A stretch of DNA of 64,000 bases from Rufibacter immobilis (GTDB taxonomy: Bacteria; Bacteroidota; Bacteroidia; Cytophagales; Hymenobacteraceae). The stretch is from contig NZ_RJJE01000017.1 in NCBI RefSeq assembly GCF_003721565.1, forward strand, positions 124,001-188,000, given 5' to 3'. This document shows positions 51,717 to 60,041 of the stretch, one piece after another; position 1 is the stretch's first letter; every line of letters starts with the position of its first letter. The notes beneath the pieces were generated by a model. That model did no database searches and was not told the DNA's origin. It saw only the letters and a program-made list of their open reading frames with translations. The translations under genes were made by a program, and so were the position numbers.

Positions 51717-51748
51717 GTTTTAATTTCTTAAAGATTATTTTATTGCTT

Positions 51749-51822
51749 GCACATAACACTTAGATAACATCACCGGTGATGTTATTTTCAATACCTCCGC
51801 ACCTTCCGGGAGGTGATGTTAT
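51749..51822 (-). other. attI-like site: palindromes at the integrase/cassette junction
   Basis: A perfect 22-bp palindrome, ATAACATCACC / GGTGATGTTAT, lies at 51764-51785, followed 26 bp away by another GGTGATGTTAT (51812-51822). These give three copies of one 11-bp motif, plus the cassette-start box GTTATGTGC at 51757-51749. Repeated recombinase-binding boxes next to the first cassette are what an attI should look like. They could equally belong to an ORF-less remnant cassette. Confidence 0.5.
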
Positions 51823-51896
51823 TTTTTTAATATTGGCTTAAATGTCTGATTGTCAGTGTGTAGTGTTTTCATAAAAACTCCTTCGTCTTCTAATAG

Positions 51897-53342
51897 TTAT
51901 ATCTCCAGATTATCAAGCGGGCTCTTTATCTTCTCCATACCCTTGCGGGTGATGTGGGTGTAGATCTCCGTCGTCTTGCTGGAGTGGTGCCCCAGCAGCG
52001 CCTGGATGTAGCGCAGGTCCGCCCCCTGCTCCAACAGGTGCGTGGCGAAGCTGTGGCGCAGGGTATGCAGGGACACCTTCTTTTTTATCCCCGCCGCATC
52101 GCAGGCCCGCCTGAAAACTTTCTGGGCGCTTCCGTAACTGTAGGCCTCCCCGTCCTGCCCCTCAAAGAGCCAGTCCTTGGCCCGGTATGCCCTGTAATAT
52201 TCCCTTAAGTAAATGAGGATTTTCTCGGAAAGCAAGGTGACCCTGTCCTTTTTCCCCTTCCCGGCCCTTATGTTGAGGACCTTCCTGCCGGAGTCCACGT
52301 CGGCGACCCTGAGGTTGATCAGCTCACCGGCCCGCAGGCCAGCCGAGTAGATCAGCAGCAGGATGCACTTGTGCTTCAGGTTGACTACCGACCGCATGAT
52401 GCGGGTGACCTCCTCCTCGCTGAGCACCTCCGGCAGGGTCTGCGCTTTCCGGGGCCTTTCCAGATGGTAGACGGTGCGGGGGCGGTGCAGCACCTTCTCA
52501 TAGTAGAACTTGATGGCGTTCACCGCCGAGTTCTGGTGGGAGGCGGAGATGTCGTAGTCATCTATCAGGTGGAGCATGTAGGCCTTTATGTCGGCCTCGT
52601 CCAGGGTGTCGGGTTCCCTGTCCGGGAAGTGGTTGACGAAGTCGCGGAACAGGCTGCCGTACTGCCGCACGGTGCTGGGGCTGTAGCCCTTCAGCGTGAG
52701 CTTGTCCAGGTAATCCTGCGGGCACGGCTTCGCCTTCGCCGGCTTGGGTTTGGCTGCCGGGCTTGGCTTGCCTGGCATTGTTTCCTCCTTCGTGAGTGAC
52801 AGCTGGAGGCCGTACCCCCCGAAATACTCCCGCAGCTCCTCCACGACGGCGCCGGAGTAGGGGAGCGTCCACAGCCTCAGCCCCGCATCCCAGAAATAGT
52901 AGGGGATGGACTTCACCTTGCGGATGTGGGCGGGGTGGAAGGGGAAGCGGAGCTGCATCCTGCGGTTGGGGAGGACCGTTACCGTCACCCCGTTCCCTGC
53001 CGCGGGGCTCCGGGGCTCGGTGGGGACTTCCCCCTTGGGCGCCGGGGGATCGCTGGGTGCTGCCGCGGCCTTAGCTTCAGGCGATCGCTTGCTCTGTGGC
53101 CCCACTTCTGGCCCTGCCGTAGCTATCTGCAGGCCTGGGAAGCTCTCTCGCAGTTGGGCGAATGCCTCCTTGGTATAAGGGACATGCCAGCACCGGTGGG
53201 TCTTGCTCCACTTCCTGCCGGGTATGGCCTTTATCCTGTCCGTGTGGGAACTGTCGGCCGGCAGGTCGACCCGTATCCTCCTCTCGTTGCGGTGCTCCAG
53301 CGGGCTGGCCTTCACCAAATTCCTGTTCACGGGTTCCTCCAT
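51897..53342 (-). CDS. Tyrosine recombinase/integrase with two N-terminal HARP-like repeats
   Basis: The 481-residue enzyme has two related N-terminal repeats: about 22-70 (RRIRVDLPADSSHTDRIKAI, GRKWSKTHRCWHVPYTKEAF) and about 126-183 (MQLRFPFHPAHIRKVKSIPY, LRLWTLPYSGAVVEELREYF). These resemble HARP domains, which bind forked or single-strand/double-strand DNA. A Pro/Ala/Lys linker (about 188-208) leads to a SAM-like core-binding domain (210-295) and the catalytic domain with Arg337 (SAGLRAGEL), Lys near 363 (GKGKKDR), HTLRH at 426-430, GHH near 452 and Tyr460 (EIYTHI). The tail KSPLDNL recalls IntI. The IntI-specific extra helix before the HxxR box is missing. It is GC-rich, reads toward the cassettes, and lies 140 bp from the first. 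Confidence 0.88.
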   Translation of the reverse strand: MEEPVNRNLVKASPLEHRNERRIRVDLPADSSHTDRIKAIPGRKWSKTHRCWHVPYTKEAFAQLRESFPGLQIATAGPEVGPQSKRSPEAKAAAAPSDPPAPKGEVPTEPRSPAAGNGVTVTVLPNRRMQLRFPFHPAHIRKVKSIPYYFWDAGLRLWTLPYSGAVVEELREYFGGYGLQLSLTKEETMPGKPSPAAKPKPAKAKPCPQDYLDKLTLKGYSPSTVRQYGSLFRDFVNHFPDREPDTLDEADIKAYMLHLIDDYDISASHQNSAVNAIKFYYEKVLHRPRTVYHLERPRKAQTLPEVLSEEEVTRIMRSVVNLKHKCILLLIYSAGLRAGELINLRVADVDSGRKVLNIRAGKGKKDRVTLLSEKILIYLREYYRAYRAKDWLFEGQDGEAYSYGSAQKVFRRACDAAGIKKKVSLHTLRHSFATHLLEQGADLRYIQALLGHHSSKTTEIYTHITRKGMEKIKSPLDNLEI

Positions 53343-53581
53343 GGCCTTGCTCCTGTTTTTCAGTGATGTACAAGCGGCGGGGCGTTTTCGTTCCGGCCCA
53401 GGGAGGTCACTCTATGGCCTAGCTTAGTGGGAACAGGCGAAGGGTCGCAGACGGATGGAGGAAAAGCCGCAAAACCTACACTTTTGGGGTAGGGCAGGCC
53501 ATTGTTCCGAGAGTGGGGTTGTTGCGCTGAGGGTAGGGAATGAAAAATCCATCGGTGTCCGGATAGTGTCCGAGGGGCAAT
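53343..53581. other. Integrase upstream region
   Basis: A GC-rich gap between the integrase start and the tRNA-Glu terminator, with no gene. No repeat of the tRNA 3' end is visible elsewhere in the window, so insertion at the tRNA is not proven. Confidence 0.4.
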
Positions 53582-53617
53582 AAAAAAGCCCCTCGGCGTT
53601 TACTGAGAGGCTTTTTA
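53582..53617 (-). terminator. Terminator of tRNA-Glu
   Basis: On the minus strand AAAAAGCCTCTCAGTAAACG folds with CGCCGAGGGGCTTTTTT; it lies directly after the tRNA. Confidence 0.85.
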
Positions 53618-53618
53618 G

Positions 53619-53690
53619 TAGTCCGTAGGGGAATCGAACCCCTGTTACCAGAATGAAAATCTGGTGTCCTAACCCCTAGACGAACGGACC
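53619..53690 (-). tRNA. tRNA-Glu (anticodon TTC)
   Basis: A 72-nt cloverleaf on the minus strand: acceptor GGTCCGT / ACGGACT, D-arm TCTAGGGGTTAGGA, anticodon stem CCAGA / TCTGG with loop reading TTTTCAT (anticodon TTC), and T-arm CAGGGGTTCGATTCCCCTA. The CCA end is not encoded. It lies 277 bp upstream of the integrase gene, a common integration context. Confidence 0.95.
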
Positions 53691-53845
53691 ATCTTTCGGT
53701 TTTGATGGTGCAAATATAGAGGAGGGATTTTGATTTGCAAAACTGAAGATCAAAAAAACTTAATTTTTTGCCGGTGAAAAGATTGATCTTAAACTAAGAT
53801 GCTCATTGTCAGATTTTAAAAATAGAGGTTTTGGTTAGGGAATTT

Positions 53846-53889
53846 TTCCGTTTAGGGGCTCTTTTTTGAAAAAGAGCCCCTAAACGGAA
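53846..53889. repeat. Host palindrome family copy
   Basis: TTCCGTTTAGGGGCTCTTTT / AAAAAGAGCCCCTAAACGGAA. Confidence 0.9.
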
Positions 53890-53966
53890 GGAGCAAGTGG
53901 TAAGTGATTGCCTAAAGAGAATGGTTAGGCAGGCACTTTAGACTTAATTTTTATGAGAAAAGAAGC

Positions 53967-55301
53967 TTAGCCTAGATTCGGCTTTCCCCCAAATTTTTGG
54001 AGCGTGTATAGCTGTTGCGCCAAGGCAAATAGGGTAGGGTCTTCAAGGCCACTGTTTCTTCGGGCTTTTTTCTCACTTATTCCTTCCTGTAGCAGGAGCA
54101 GGTAGGAATAGTACGACTGGACAATGTGCTGGAGCAGACCCTCCACTGCTTCTTGGGCTGAAGCAAGGGCGGTGGCTTTGTAAGTTTCTTTCTCCACTAC
54201 CTCGTCCACTAAATAAAAATCGTCTTCCATGATCTTATGGCGGCCGTTTTCATCTAGCATCAGGGGTTTGTACACTTTGAAGTAATGCTGGCTCGCCAAC
54301 AGGGCATTGCCTATGGTGTCGGGGACGTGGATGATGGTAGGCGAATCTCTTGAAACATCTTTCTTTTCCTTTTCAAAGTACGCCAGAAGCCGTTCCCCCT
54401 GGTCTGGGTAGCCGCGGAGAAGGCGAATGAACACTTCCCGGTCAAACCCTAGTGAGATGGGGGCACTGCCATGGCTGGTGCGTAGTTTGCCATTCACCGT
54501 GACAGCGGTATCTTGATCATAGACGATTTCCTCCATTTCGAGCGTGTCGGTGAGGAGGATCATCTCCGGCAGGTACGTGGAAGGCTCAATGTTATCTGAG
54601 GCAGATTTCTGCTTTATTTGGGGAGCTACGGTAGCCGCTTCTTTGGCTTTCTGGAGCAAGGAGGCCGCGAAGACACTATGTCCCTCGTTATTCTCCAGCG
54701 CTTCCAGTTGTTGCAGGTAAAGGTCCAGAAACTGGAGATGCGGTTTTAAAACCTTATAACGCTTGGTTCTCTTATAGGACTTTCGGTGGTAGTATAGGAG
54801 AGTAGCCACATCTCCGTAACAGTCCAGCTCCTTTATCTTTTCCATTTCCTGCAAAATTGCTTCAGGTGAAAAGCTGCGGTTCAGGAGCAGTTCTTCGTAC
54901 AGAAAGATGGGGTAGTCGTGGGTGGGCTGCCCTACTTCGGGTAAAAGATTGAAGGCACTGGGCCTTTCTTCCAGTGCTTCCTGTAAAATCTCCAGATTGG
55001 TTTTGACCGGTGCCATCAGGTGCTGGGTAGCCGTTTCCTGGAGTTGCTGCTGCGTTTGCTGCAGTACCTCCTCAGACAGATCAGGCGCCTCGGTCAGCTG
55101 CCAGAGAATCTGGAGATGGTCATGTGATGGGGGAAGGCCGTACGCAGACATGATATCTTCCTCCAGTTCTATCACCGTCTCAAATAACTCTGTATCTTCT
55201 TCAGGTCCGCCTTTTGCCTTCAGGTCCTGGTAATAGTGGTAGTATGTCTTCAGTTTTTCCGTCACCTGCATATCCAAGGTATTTCTGTCTGCATTAAGCA
55301 T
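53967..55301 (-). CDS. Hypothetical helical protein, 444 residues
   Basis: The acidic, Gln/Glu/Leu-rich protein has long helices (EEVLQQTQQQLQETATQHLM; KTNLEILQEALEERPSAF) and a more globular C-terminal part (LPEMILLTDTLEMEEIVYDQ, SPTIIHVPDTIGNALLASQH). No signal peptide, membrane segment or catalytic motif. I do not recognise the family. Codon usage matches housekeeping neighbours. Monocistronic; a host palindrome lies downstream. Confidence 0.65.
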   Translation of the reverse strand: MLNADRNTLDMQVTEKLKTYYHYYQDLKAKGGPEEDTELFETVIELEEDIMSAYGLPPSHDHLQILWQLTEAPDLSEEVLQQTQQQLQETATQHLMAPVKTNLEILQEALEERPSAFNLLPEVGQPTHDYPIFLYEELLLNRSFSPEAILQEMEKIKELDCYGDVATLLYYHRKSYKRTKRYKVLKPHLQFLDLYLQQLEALENNEGHSVFAASLLQKAKEAATVAPQIKQKSASDNIEPSTYLPEMILLTDTLEMEEIVYDQDTAVTVNGKLRTSHGSAPISLGFDREVFIRLLRGYPDQGERLLAYFEKEKKDVSRDSPTIIHVPDTIGNALLASQHYFKVYKPLMLDENGRHKIMEDDFYLVDEVVEKETYKATALASAQEAVEGLLQHIVQSYYSYLLLLQEGISEKKARRNSGLEDPTLFALAQQLYTLQKFGGKPNLG

Positions 55302-55521
55302 AGAGCCGCGCTTGTTGAAGAAGTGGGGCTGAAGATCCTTCAGGTTGCCTGAAGGACTGAGAATGCCGGCAGCCTTTCATTTTCTTCTCCGCGGTGTTGG
55401 CTTGTACGCAAATACCTGAAGGAAGATCATGCCAGCTCCTGGGTTGCCCACAGAAGTACTCCAAACGTTACCGGAAGGGGGGCGCCAGCAGAACCGAATA
55501 ACAGCCTTCGGGAGGAAGTAT

Positions 55522-55529
55522 TACCTTTG
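55522..55529 (+). promoter_or_regulatory. Bacteroidota -7 box TACCTTTG
   Basis: An exact TAnnTTTG match 57 bp upstream of the DUF84 start at 55586. It rules out the longer reading frame, which begins close to the expected transcription start. Confidence 0.6.
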
Positions 55530-55585
55530 CCCGCCCGTTGGGTCTCTGGTGGGGAGCAGCGGGCAACTCAACTTTAGTGAACTTT

Positions 55586-56158
55586 ATGAAGAGCAACGTG
55601 CTAAAAGTGGTGGTGGCTTCCACTAACCCAGTTAAAGGGAAAGCGGCATTGGGTGGTTTCCAGCGCATGTTTCCGCAGGAGCAATTTGAATTAGTGGCGG
55701 TAGAGGTGCCCTCCGGAGTGGCCGACCAGCCGATGACCAATGAAGAAACCTGGCAGGGAGCCCGTAACCGAGTTATGAACGCAAAGCAAGCGTATCCAGA
55801 AGCCCACTATTGGATTGGCATTGAAGGCGGCGTGGAGGAACTGGAGGGCGAATTAGCCTCCTTTTCCTGGGTAGCCGTTTGTACCGGCGATAAATGGGGG
55901 AAAGCCCGTTCGGGGATGTTCTTCCTGCCTCCCGCCATGACGGAGCTGATTGCGCAAGGAGTGGAGCTGGGCAAAGCCAATGACCAGGTATTCAGTCAGC
56001 TGAACTCAAAGCAGAAAGGCGGGGCCATTGGCATGCTCTCAGACGGAGCCTTAGACCGGAAAGAATTGTATGAGCAAGCCGTAATTCAGGCGTTGGTGCC
56101 GTTTAAGAATCCGGAGTTGTACTGGAAGGAGGCAGGAGAAGATCCTATGAAAAGATAA
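55586..56158 (+). CDS. Inosine/xanthosine triphosphatase, DUF84/YjjX family
   Basis: The 190-residue house-cleaning phosphatase removes ITP/XTP and thus keeps deaminated purines out of nucleic acids. The family landmarks are VVVASTNPVKGKAALGGF, VPSGVADQPMTNEETWQGAR, YWIGIEGGVEELEGELASFS with the metal-binding Glu and Asp/Glu residues, and GKARSGMFFLPPAM. GGAIGMLSDGALDRKELYEQ is the conserved substrate-loop end. I set the start at ATG 55586 from family alignment and the -7 box. Cytoplasmic, monocistronic. Confidence 0.9.
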   Translation: MKSNVLKVVVASTNPVKGKAALGGFQRMFPQEQFELVAVEVPSGVADQPMTNEETWQGARNRVMNAKQAYPEAHYWIGIEGGVEELEGELASFSWVAVCTGDKWGKARSGMFFLPPAMTELIAQGVELGKANDQVFSQLNSKQKGGAIGMLSDGALDRKELYEQAVIQALVPFKNPELYWKEAGEDPMKR

Positions 56159-56160
56159 AT

Positions 56161-56289
56161 GCGTTTAGGGGCTCTTTTTCCAGAATTTCGTCAAAAAGAG
56201 GAAGGCCATTGGCAAAGGCAACCTTATTGCTTGGGCGCCAGGCCAAATTATGGTTTTCACCTGATTTTGAAAAAAGAGCCCCTAAACGC
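56161..56289. repeat. Host palindrome with arms split by about 80 bp
   Basis: Left arm GCGTTTAGGGGCTCTTTTTC at 56161-56180; right arm AAAAAAGAGCCCCTAAACGC at 56270-56289. The roughly 80-bp interior includes a partial extra arm (CAAAAAGAGGAAGG). All other copies have arms separated by only a few bases. Confidence 0.8.
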
Positions 56290-56362
56290 TCTAAGGACGT
56301 TACCGCCCATTGTTCCTGCGTGGTCCAGGAAGACTTGGCAATGCGATTCATCTGCCCTAAAC

Positions 56363-56391
56363 AAAAGAGCCCGGTACTACCGGGCTCTTTT
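56363..56391. terminator. Bidirectional terminator between convergent genes
   Basis: AAAAGAGCCCGGTA / TACCGGGCTCTTTT, near perfect, with T and A runs on each side. Confidence 0.9.
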
Positions 56392-56407
56392 GTTTGAAGG
56401 GATGGGG

Positions 56408-59400
56408 TTATTTTACTTCTTTCAGCAGCTCTTGTACCGCTATTTCCAGCTGTTGGTCTTTGCCTTTGCTCACCAGTTCGTATTCGTTCATCACTTTCAC
56501 GTCTGGTTCAGTTTGGAGATTCTCCAGGTAGCGGCCCTGTACGTCTTTCACGCCCAGAGGGGGTACTCCCCAGCGCAGGCTGTTGTCCTGCAAGCTTTCC
56601 CAACCCGCGAAGGTACAGGTGCCGGGCACGGGCATCCCCACCAATTTACCTAGTTTCAGGTCCTGGTAACTGAACGCGAAGCAATGTCCGTCTGAGTAGT
56701 TGGCCTCGTTGGCTAGCGCAATGGAAGGTTTGGTCCAACGGAAAGAAGGCTCCAGGCCCACTGAACGGTTGTCTGTGGTATAGCTCAGGAACATTCGGCC
56801 GCTGAGGAACATGGCCAAATCAGCTACCAAGTCACCCCCGCCATTGTTGCGGGTGTCTACCACCATGCCTTTGCGGTTGGCGTATCTGCCCATTACTTCT
56901 TCATAAACAGTGCGGTAGCTGGGGTCATTCATGCCGGGGATGTGCACGTAGCCCAACTGCCCATTGCTGAGGCGGTCCACTTCCTCGGCGTTGCGGCGTA
57001 CCCAGCGCTTGTAGAGCAACGCACTCTCTTCGCCCGCTGAGATAGGTTTCACGGTGATGTCTCTGCGCTTTTTGGTCTTAGGGTCATAGATACTCAGGAG
57101 CGTGTTCTTGCCGGCTTTGCGGTTCAGGAACTGGGCGTAGTCTTTGTCTGAGGTCAGGGTTTCGCCGTCAATTTTCTCAATCACCATACCGGCTTTCAGG
57201 TCAAGCCCGGCTTTCTGCAGCGGGCCTTCCAGTATGATTTCCTCAATCTTGAGTCCGTCTCCCGTGAAGTTCTGGTCATAGAAGATGCCCAGGGAAGCAG
57301 TGGCATCGGCGTTAGCCGGAACGTTAGAGAAGCTGGCGCCCGAGTGGGACACATTCAGTTCGCCTAACAATTCACTCAGAAGTTCAGAGAACTCGTAGTT
57401 GTTGCTGATGTGCGGCAGGTACTTTTCATAGTCTGGCTTCAGGGCTTCCCAGTTGGCGCCGTGGAAACCAGCGGTGTAAAACGTCTTCTGTGTGCGGCGC
57501 CACACGTGCTCCAGCATGAAGGCTCTCTCGGCGGCCACATTCAGGTTCATGTCTCCGCTGATGCTCACGTTTTCCTGTTTGCTAGCGGTAGGGTCTAGTT
57601 TGATCACGCGGCCATCGGCGAGCAGGAACATGAATTTCTGGTCTTTGTCCCAATCCATGCTGGCGCGGTTGGCGTTCAAGGTTACCGCCATTTTGGTTTC
57701 CTTTGTGCGCAGATTGGTGCTCCAGAGGTTGTAGCCTTTCTCAAAGCGGGCCAGGTAGTAAAGTGTTTCCCCGTCTTTAGACACCAAAGCGTCTCCCAGG
57801 TTAGAGGAATGTAGGGTAAGACGGGCTTTGCGGGTTTTCAGGCCTTCCCAGTCAATGGCCAGTGGCTCCTCCTCCTTTTTCTTCTTTTTGTCTTTCTCCT
57901 TCGCTGCTTTTTCCTCCTGCTCTTTGATGAGCGCATAGTCTTCCTTGCTCAGCCTGTACTTGTCAAAAGCGTCTTGGGTCATGAACAGGGCAAACATGTC
58001 TGTTTGGGCACCGCCGCTGTTGGCCTGGGAGCGCATGCCCTCGCGGGTGCTGTTCCAGATGAGCATCTTGCCGCCTAGCATCCACTGAGGCTCAGAATCC
58101 TGGTAGCCGCTCTCGGTGAGGTTGATTTTCTTGCCCTTGCCATCGGCTGCAATGATGCCCACCTCGCCGTTCCAGTAGCCGGGTTCAGAGAATTCAAAGG
58201 CAATCCATTTGCTATCTGGGCTCCAGGTGAAGTACTGGTCATTGTCGCGCATGGAGAAAAGCTCATTGGTGGTGAGCAGCGTGCGTACTTTCTTGCTGTC
58301 CAGGTTATAGACCTTAAGGGTCATGCGATCTTCTACAAAGGCGACCTCTTTCCCATCTGGCGAGTATTGGGGCTCGTAGTTTTCTTTGTCGTTGTCAATA
58401 AGAACGGTTTCTTTGAGCAGGGTAGAGGCGTAAAAATAGGGCTCCTCTTTACGGCTGATCTGGGTCTGGTAGATTTTCCAGCCTTTGCCGCGCTCACTGG
58501 CGTAGATGAGGGATTTACCGTCTGGCGAGAAGCTCACGCTGCGTTCCTGCTCCGGAGTGTCTGTAATGCGTTTGGTCACGCTGCCCTCCACCGCCGACAC
58601 AAACACTTCGCCTCTATAGATAAAGGCTACTTCTTTGCCGTTGGGCGAAACTGCCAAGTCCTGTACCCCATTACCCGCTACGGGTACAATGCGCTCATTA
58701 TTGATCTTGGCATCGGTGGCAATGGTCACGTTTACTTTCTGTGGCTGTCCGTTGCCCTGCAGCGTGTAGAGCTCGCCGTCATAGCTGAAGCAGAGGGTGC
58801 CGTTGTTAGACGAGGAAAGAAACCGCACCGGATGTTTGGTGAATTTGGTAACCTGAGTAGACGCAGCCGGATTGTTAGCCGCCATGCGGTGCACGTTGAA
58901 AGTGCCGCTTGCCTCGCTCAGATAATAAATAGTTTGGTCATTATCGGCTAAAACAGGGTTGCGGTCTTCTCCGGCGTAGGTGGTAAGCTTGGTGTGCTTG
59001 CCCGTTTTGGTGTCGTAGCTCCACAGGTCGCGGGCGATGGAGGACACTTGATGCTTCCGCCATTGGTTTTCGCCGCCTTTTTTGTCATGGTACAGCATCA
59101 GCTGGCCGTTCTGGCTCAGTTTTACATCTTCGGCGGGAGTCGTGAGTACCTGTTGTACCCGTCCGCCGGCCAGTCCTACTTTGTAAAGCTCCGGCTGAGA
59201 GAACGTTGGGAATTGCCGGTTGCTGGCGGCATCCATGCGGGTAGAGCCAAAATAGACGGTCTTGCCATCGGGGCTGAACTCATACGGATACTCATTGGCC
59301 GAGTGGAAGGTCATGCGCTGTGCCTCACCGCCGCTGGCGGGCATCTGGAACAGGTCAAAATTGCCGTAACGGTCAGAGGCGAAGACAATGGTCTTGCCGT

Positions 59401-59626
59401 CTCTGCTCCAGACCGGCATAAAATCATGCGCCTCATGGGCGGTGAGGGGAATGGCGTTACCACCAGAAGCGGCTACACAGTACAGATCCCCTTTGTAAGT
59501 GAAGACAATGGTTTGTCCGTCTGGGGAAATGGAAGGGTAGCGTAGCCAGGAAGGAGCGTTCTGGGCGTTCACCACACTCACAGAACAGGCCAGCAGGGCG
59601 CTGGCGCACATCAGTTGCTTAAGCAT
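56408..59626 (-). CDS. Tricorn-like S41 protease with beta-propellers and PDZ
   Basis: The 1072-residue periplasmic protein has signal MLKQLMCASALLACSVSVVN ending NAQ/NAP. TolB/PD40-like propeller repeats (SISPDGQTIVFTYKGDLYCV; SPDGKTVYFGSTRMD; SPDGKEVAFVEDRMT) fill about 25-560. A charged coiled linker (EEKAAKEKDKKKKKEEEP) leads to a C1-like helical domain (about 690-760), a PDZ domain (GLKIEEIILEGPLQKAGLDL, AGMVIEKIDGE) and an S41 core (GYVHIPGMNDPSYRTVYEEV, KGMVVDTRNNGGGDLVADLA, NYSDGHCFAFSYQDLKLGKL). Tricorn-type proteases degrade unfolded polypeptides into small peptides. The nucleophile is expected in the NYSDGH motif. Monocistronic. Confidence 0.9.
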   Translation of the reverse strand: MLKQLMCASALLACSVSVVNAQNAPSWLRYPSISPDGQTIVFTYKGDLYCVAASGGNAIPLTAHEAHDFMPVWSRDGKTIVFASDRYGNFDLFQMPASGGEAQRMTFHSANEYPYEFSPDGKTVYFGSTRMDAASNRQFPTFSQPELYKVGLAGGRVQQVLTTPAEDVKLSQNGQLMLYHDKKGGENQWRKHQVSSIARDLWSYDTKTGKHTKLTTYAGEDRNPVLADNDQTIYYLSEASGTFNVHRMAANNPAASTQVTKFTKHPVRFLSSSNNGTLCFSYDGELYTLQGNGQPQKVNVTIATDAKINNERIVPVAGNGVQDLAVSPNGKEVAFIYRGEVFVSAVEGSVTKRITDTPEQERSVSFSPDGKSLIYASERGKGWKIYQTQISRKEEPYFYASTLLKETVLIDNDKENYEPQYSPDGKEVAFVEDRMTLKVYNLDSKKVRTLLTTNELFSMRDNDQYFTWSPDSKWIAFEFSEPGYWNGEVGIIAADGKGKKINLTESGYQDSEPQWMLGGKMLIWNSTREGMRSQANSGGAQTDMFALFMTQDAFDKYRLSKEDYALIKEQEEKAAKEKDKKKKKEEEPLAIDWEGLKTRKARLTLHSSNLGDALVSKDGETLYYLARFEKGYNLWSTNLRTKETKMAVTLNANRASMDWDKDQKFMFLLADGRVIKLDPTASKQENVSISGDMNLNVAAERAFMLEHVWRRTQKTFYTAGFHGANWEALKPDYEKYLPHISNNYEFSELLSELLGELNVSHSGASFSNVPANADATASLGIFYDQNFTGDGLKIEEIILEGPLQKAGLDLKAGMVIEKIDGETLTSDKDYAQFLNRKAGKNTLLSIYDPKTKKRRDITVKPISAGEESALLYKRWVRRNAEEVDRLSNGQLGYVHIPGMNDPSYRTVYEEVMGRYANRKGMVVDTRNNGGGDLVADLAMFLSGRMFLSYTTDNRSVGLEPSFRWTKPSIALANEANYSDGHCFAFSYQDLKLGKLVGMPVPGTCTFAGWESLQDNSLRWGVPPLGVKDVQGRYLENLQTEPDVKVMNEYELVSKGKDQQLEIAVQELLKEVK

Positions 59627-60041
59627 AGGTTTAGTTAAATGCGCAGTAAGTTACGGAGCTAGAGGGTTATTTAAAAGAGGCGCAGGCCCCAGGCACCCCT
59701 ACCGCTTCCTCCTGTAAACAGGGAGCTGCATAGTGACTCTTCCTGCCCAGCAACACTCTCCGTTTTCAGCTTATACTAAGAGTTTACAGGTGTCTAGTCT
59801 AGGCTCTGCAAAGCGGTGCTGAAAAATTTTGGTAGAACCTTTCCCTAAGAATATAGCTGTAGCGTCTGAATGGGCACATTTTCAAAAGTTCAATAAAAAC
59901 AAACTTAATTTTATTTGTAATAAATCTAAATAGGTGTTTAGTTTGCTACTGTTTAGAAGTAGTCTAAATAAAGTAAGCCCAGGTGGTGAACTGCATAGAT
60001 TGCCAACTATGAGCGCCCATTATCTACTAAACCAGTGTGTG
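59627..60041. other. Divergent promoter region, AT-rich at its right end
   Basis: The 415-bp gap between divergent genes has no gene and no host palindrome. An AT-rich stretch at about 59875-59935 probably holds the receptor promoter, but I see no exact -7 box and no clear Fur box. Confidence 0.4.

Noticed and set aside
51897-53342. Naming the recombinase intI
   Set aside because: The IntI-specific extra helix is not visible and the N-terminus is unlike IntI. Only the gene context and the SPLD tail point that way.
53619-53690. Island inserted at tRNA-Glu with att repeats
   Set aside because: I found no second copy of the tRNA 3' end in the window, so the tRNA neighbour is noted but not claimed as the attachment site.
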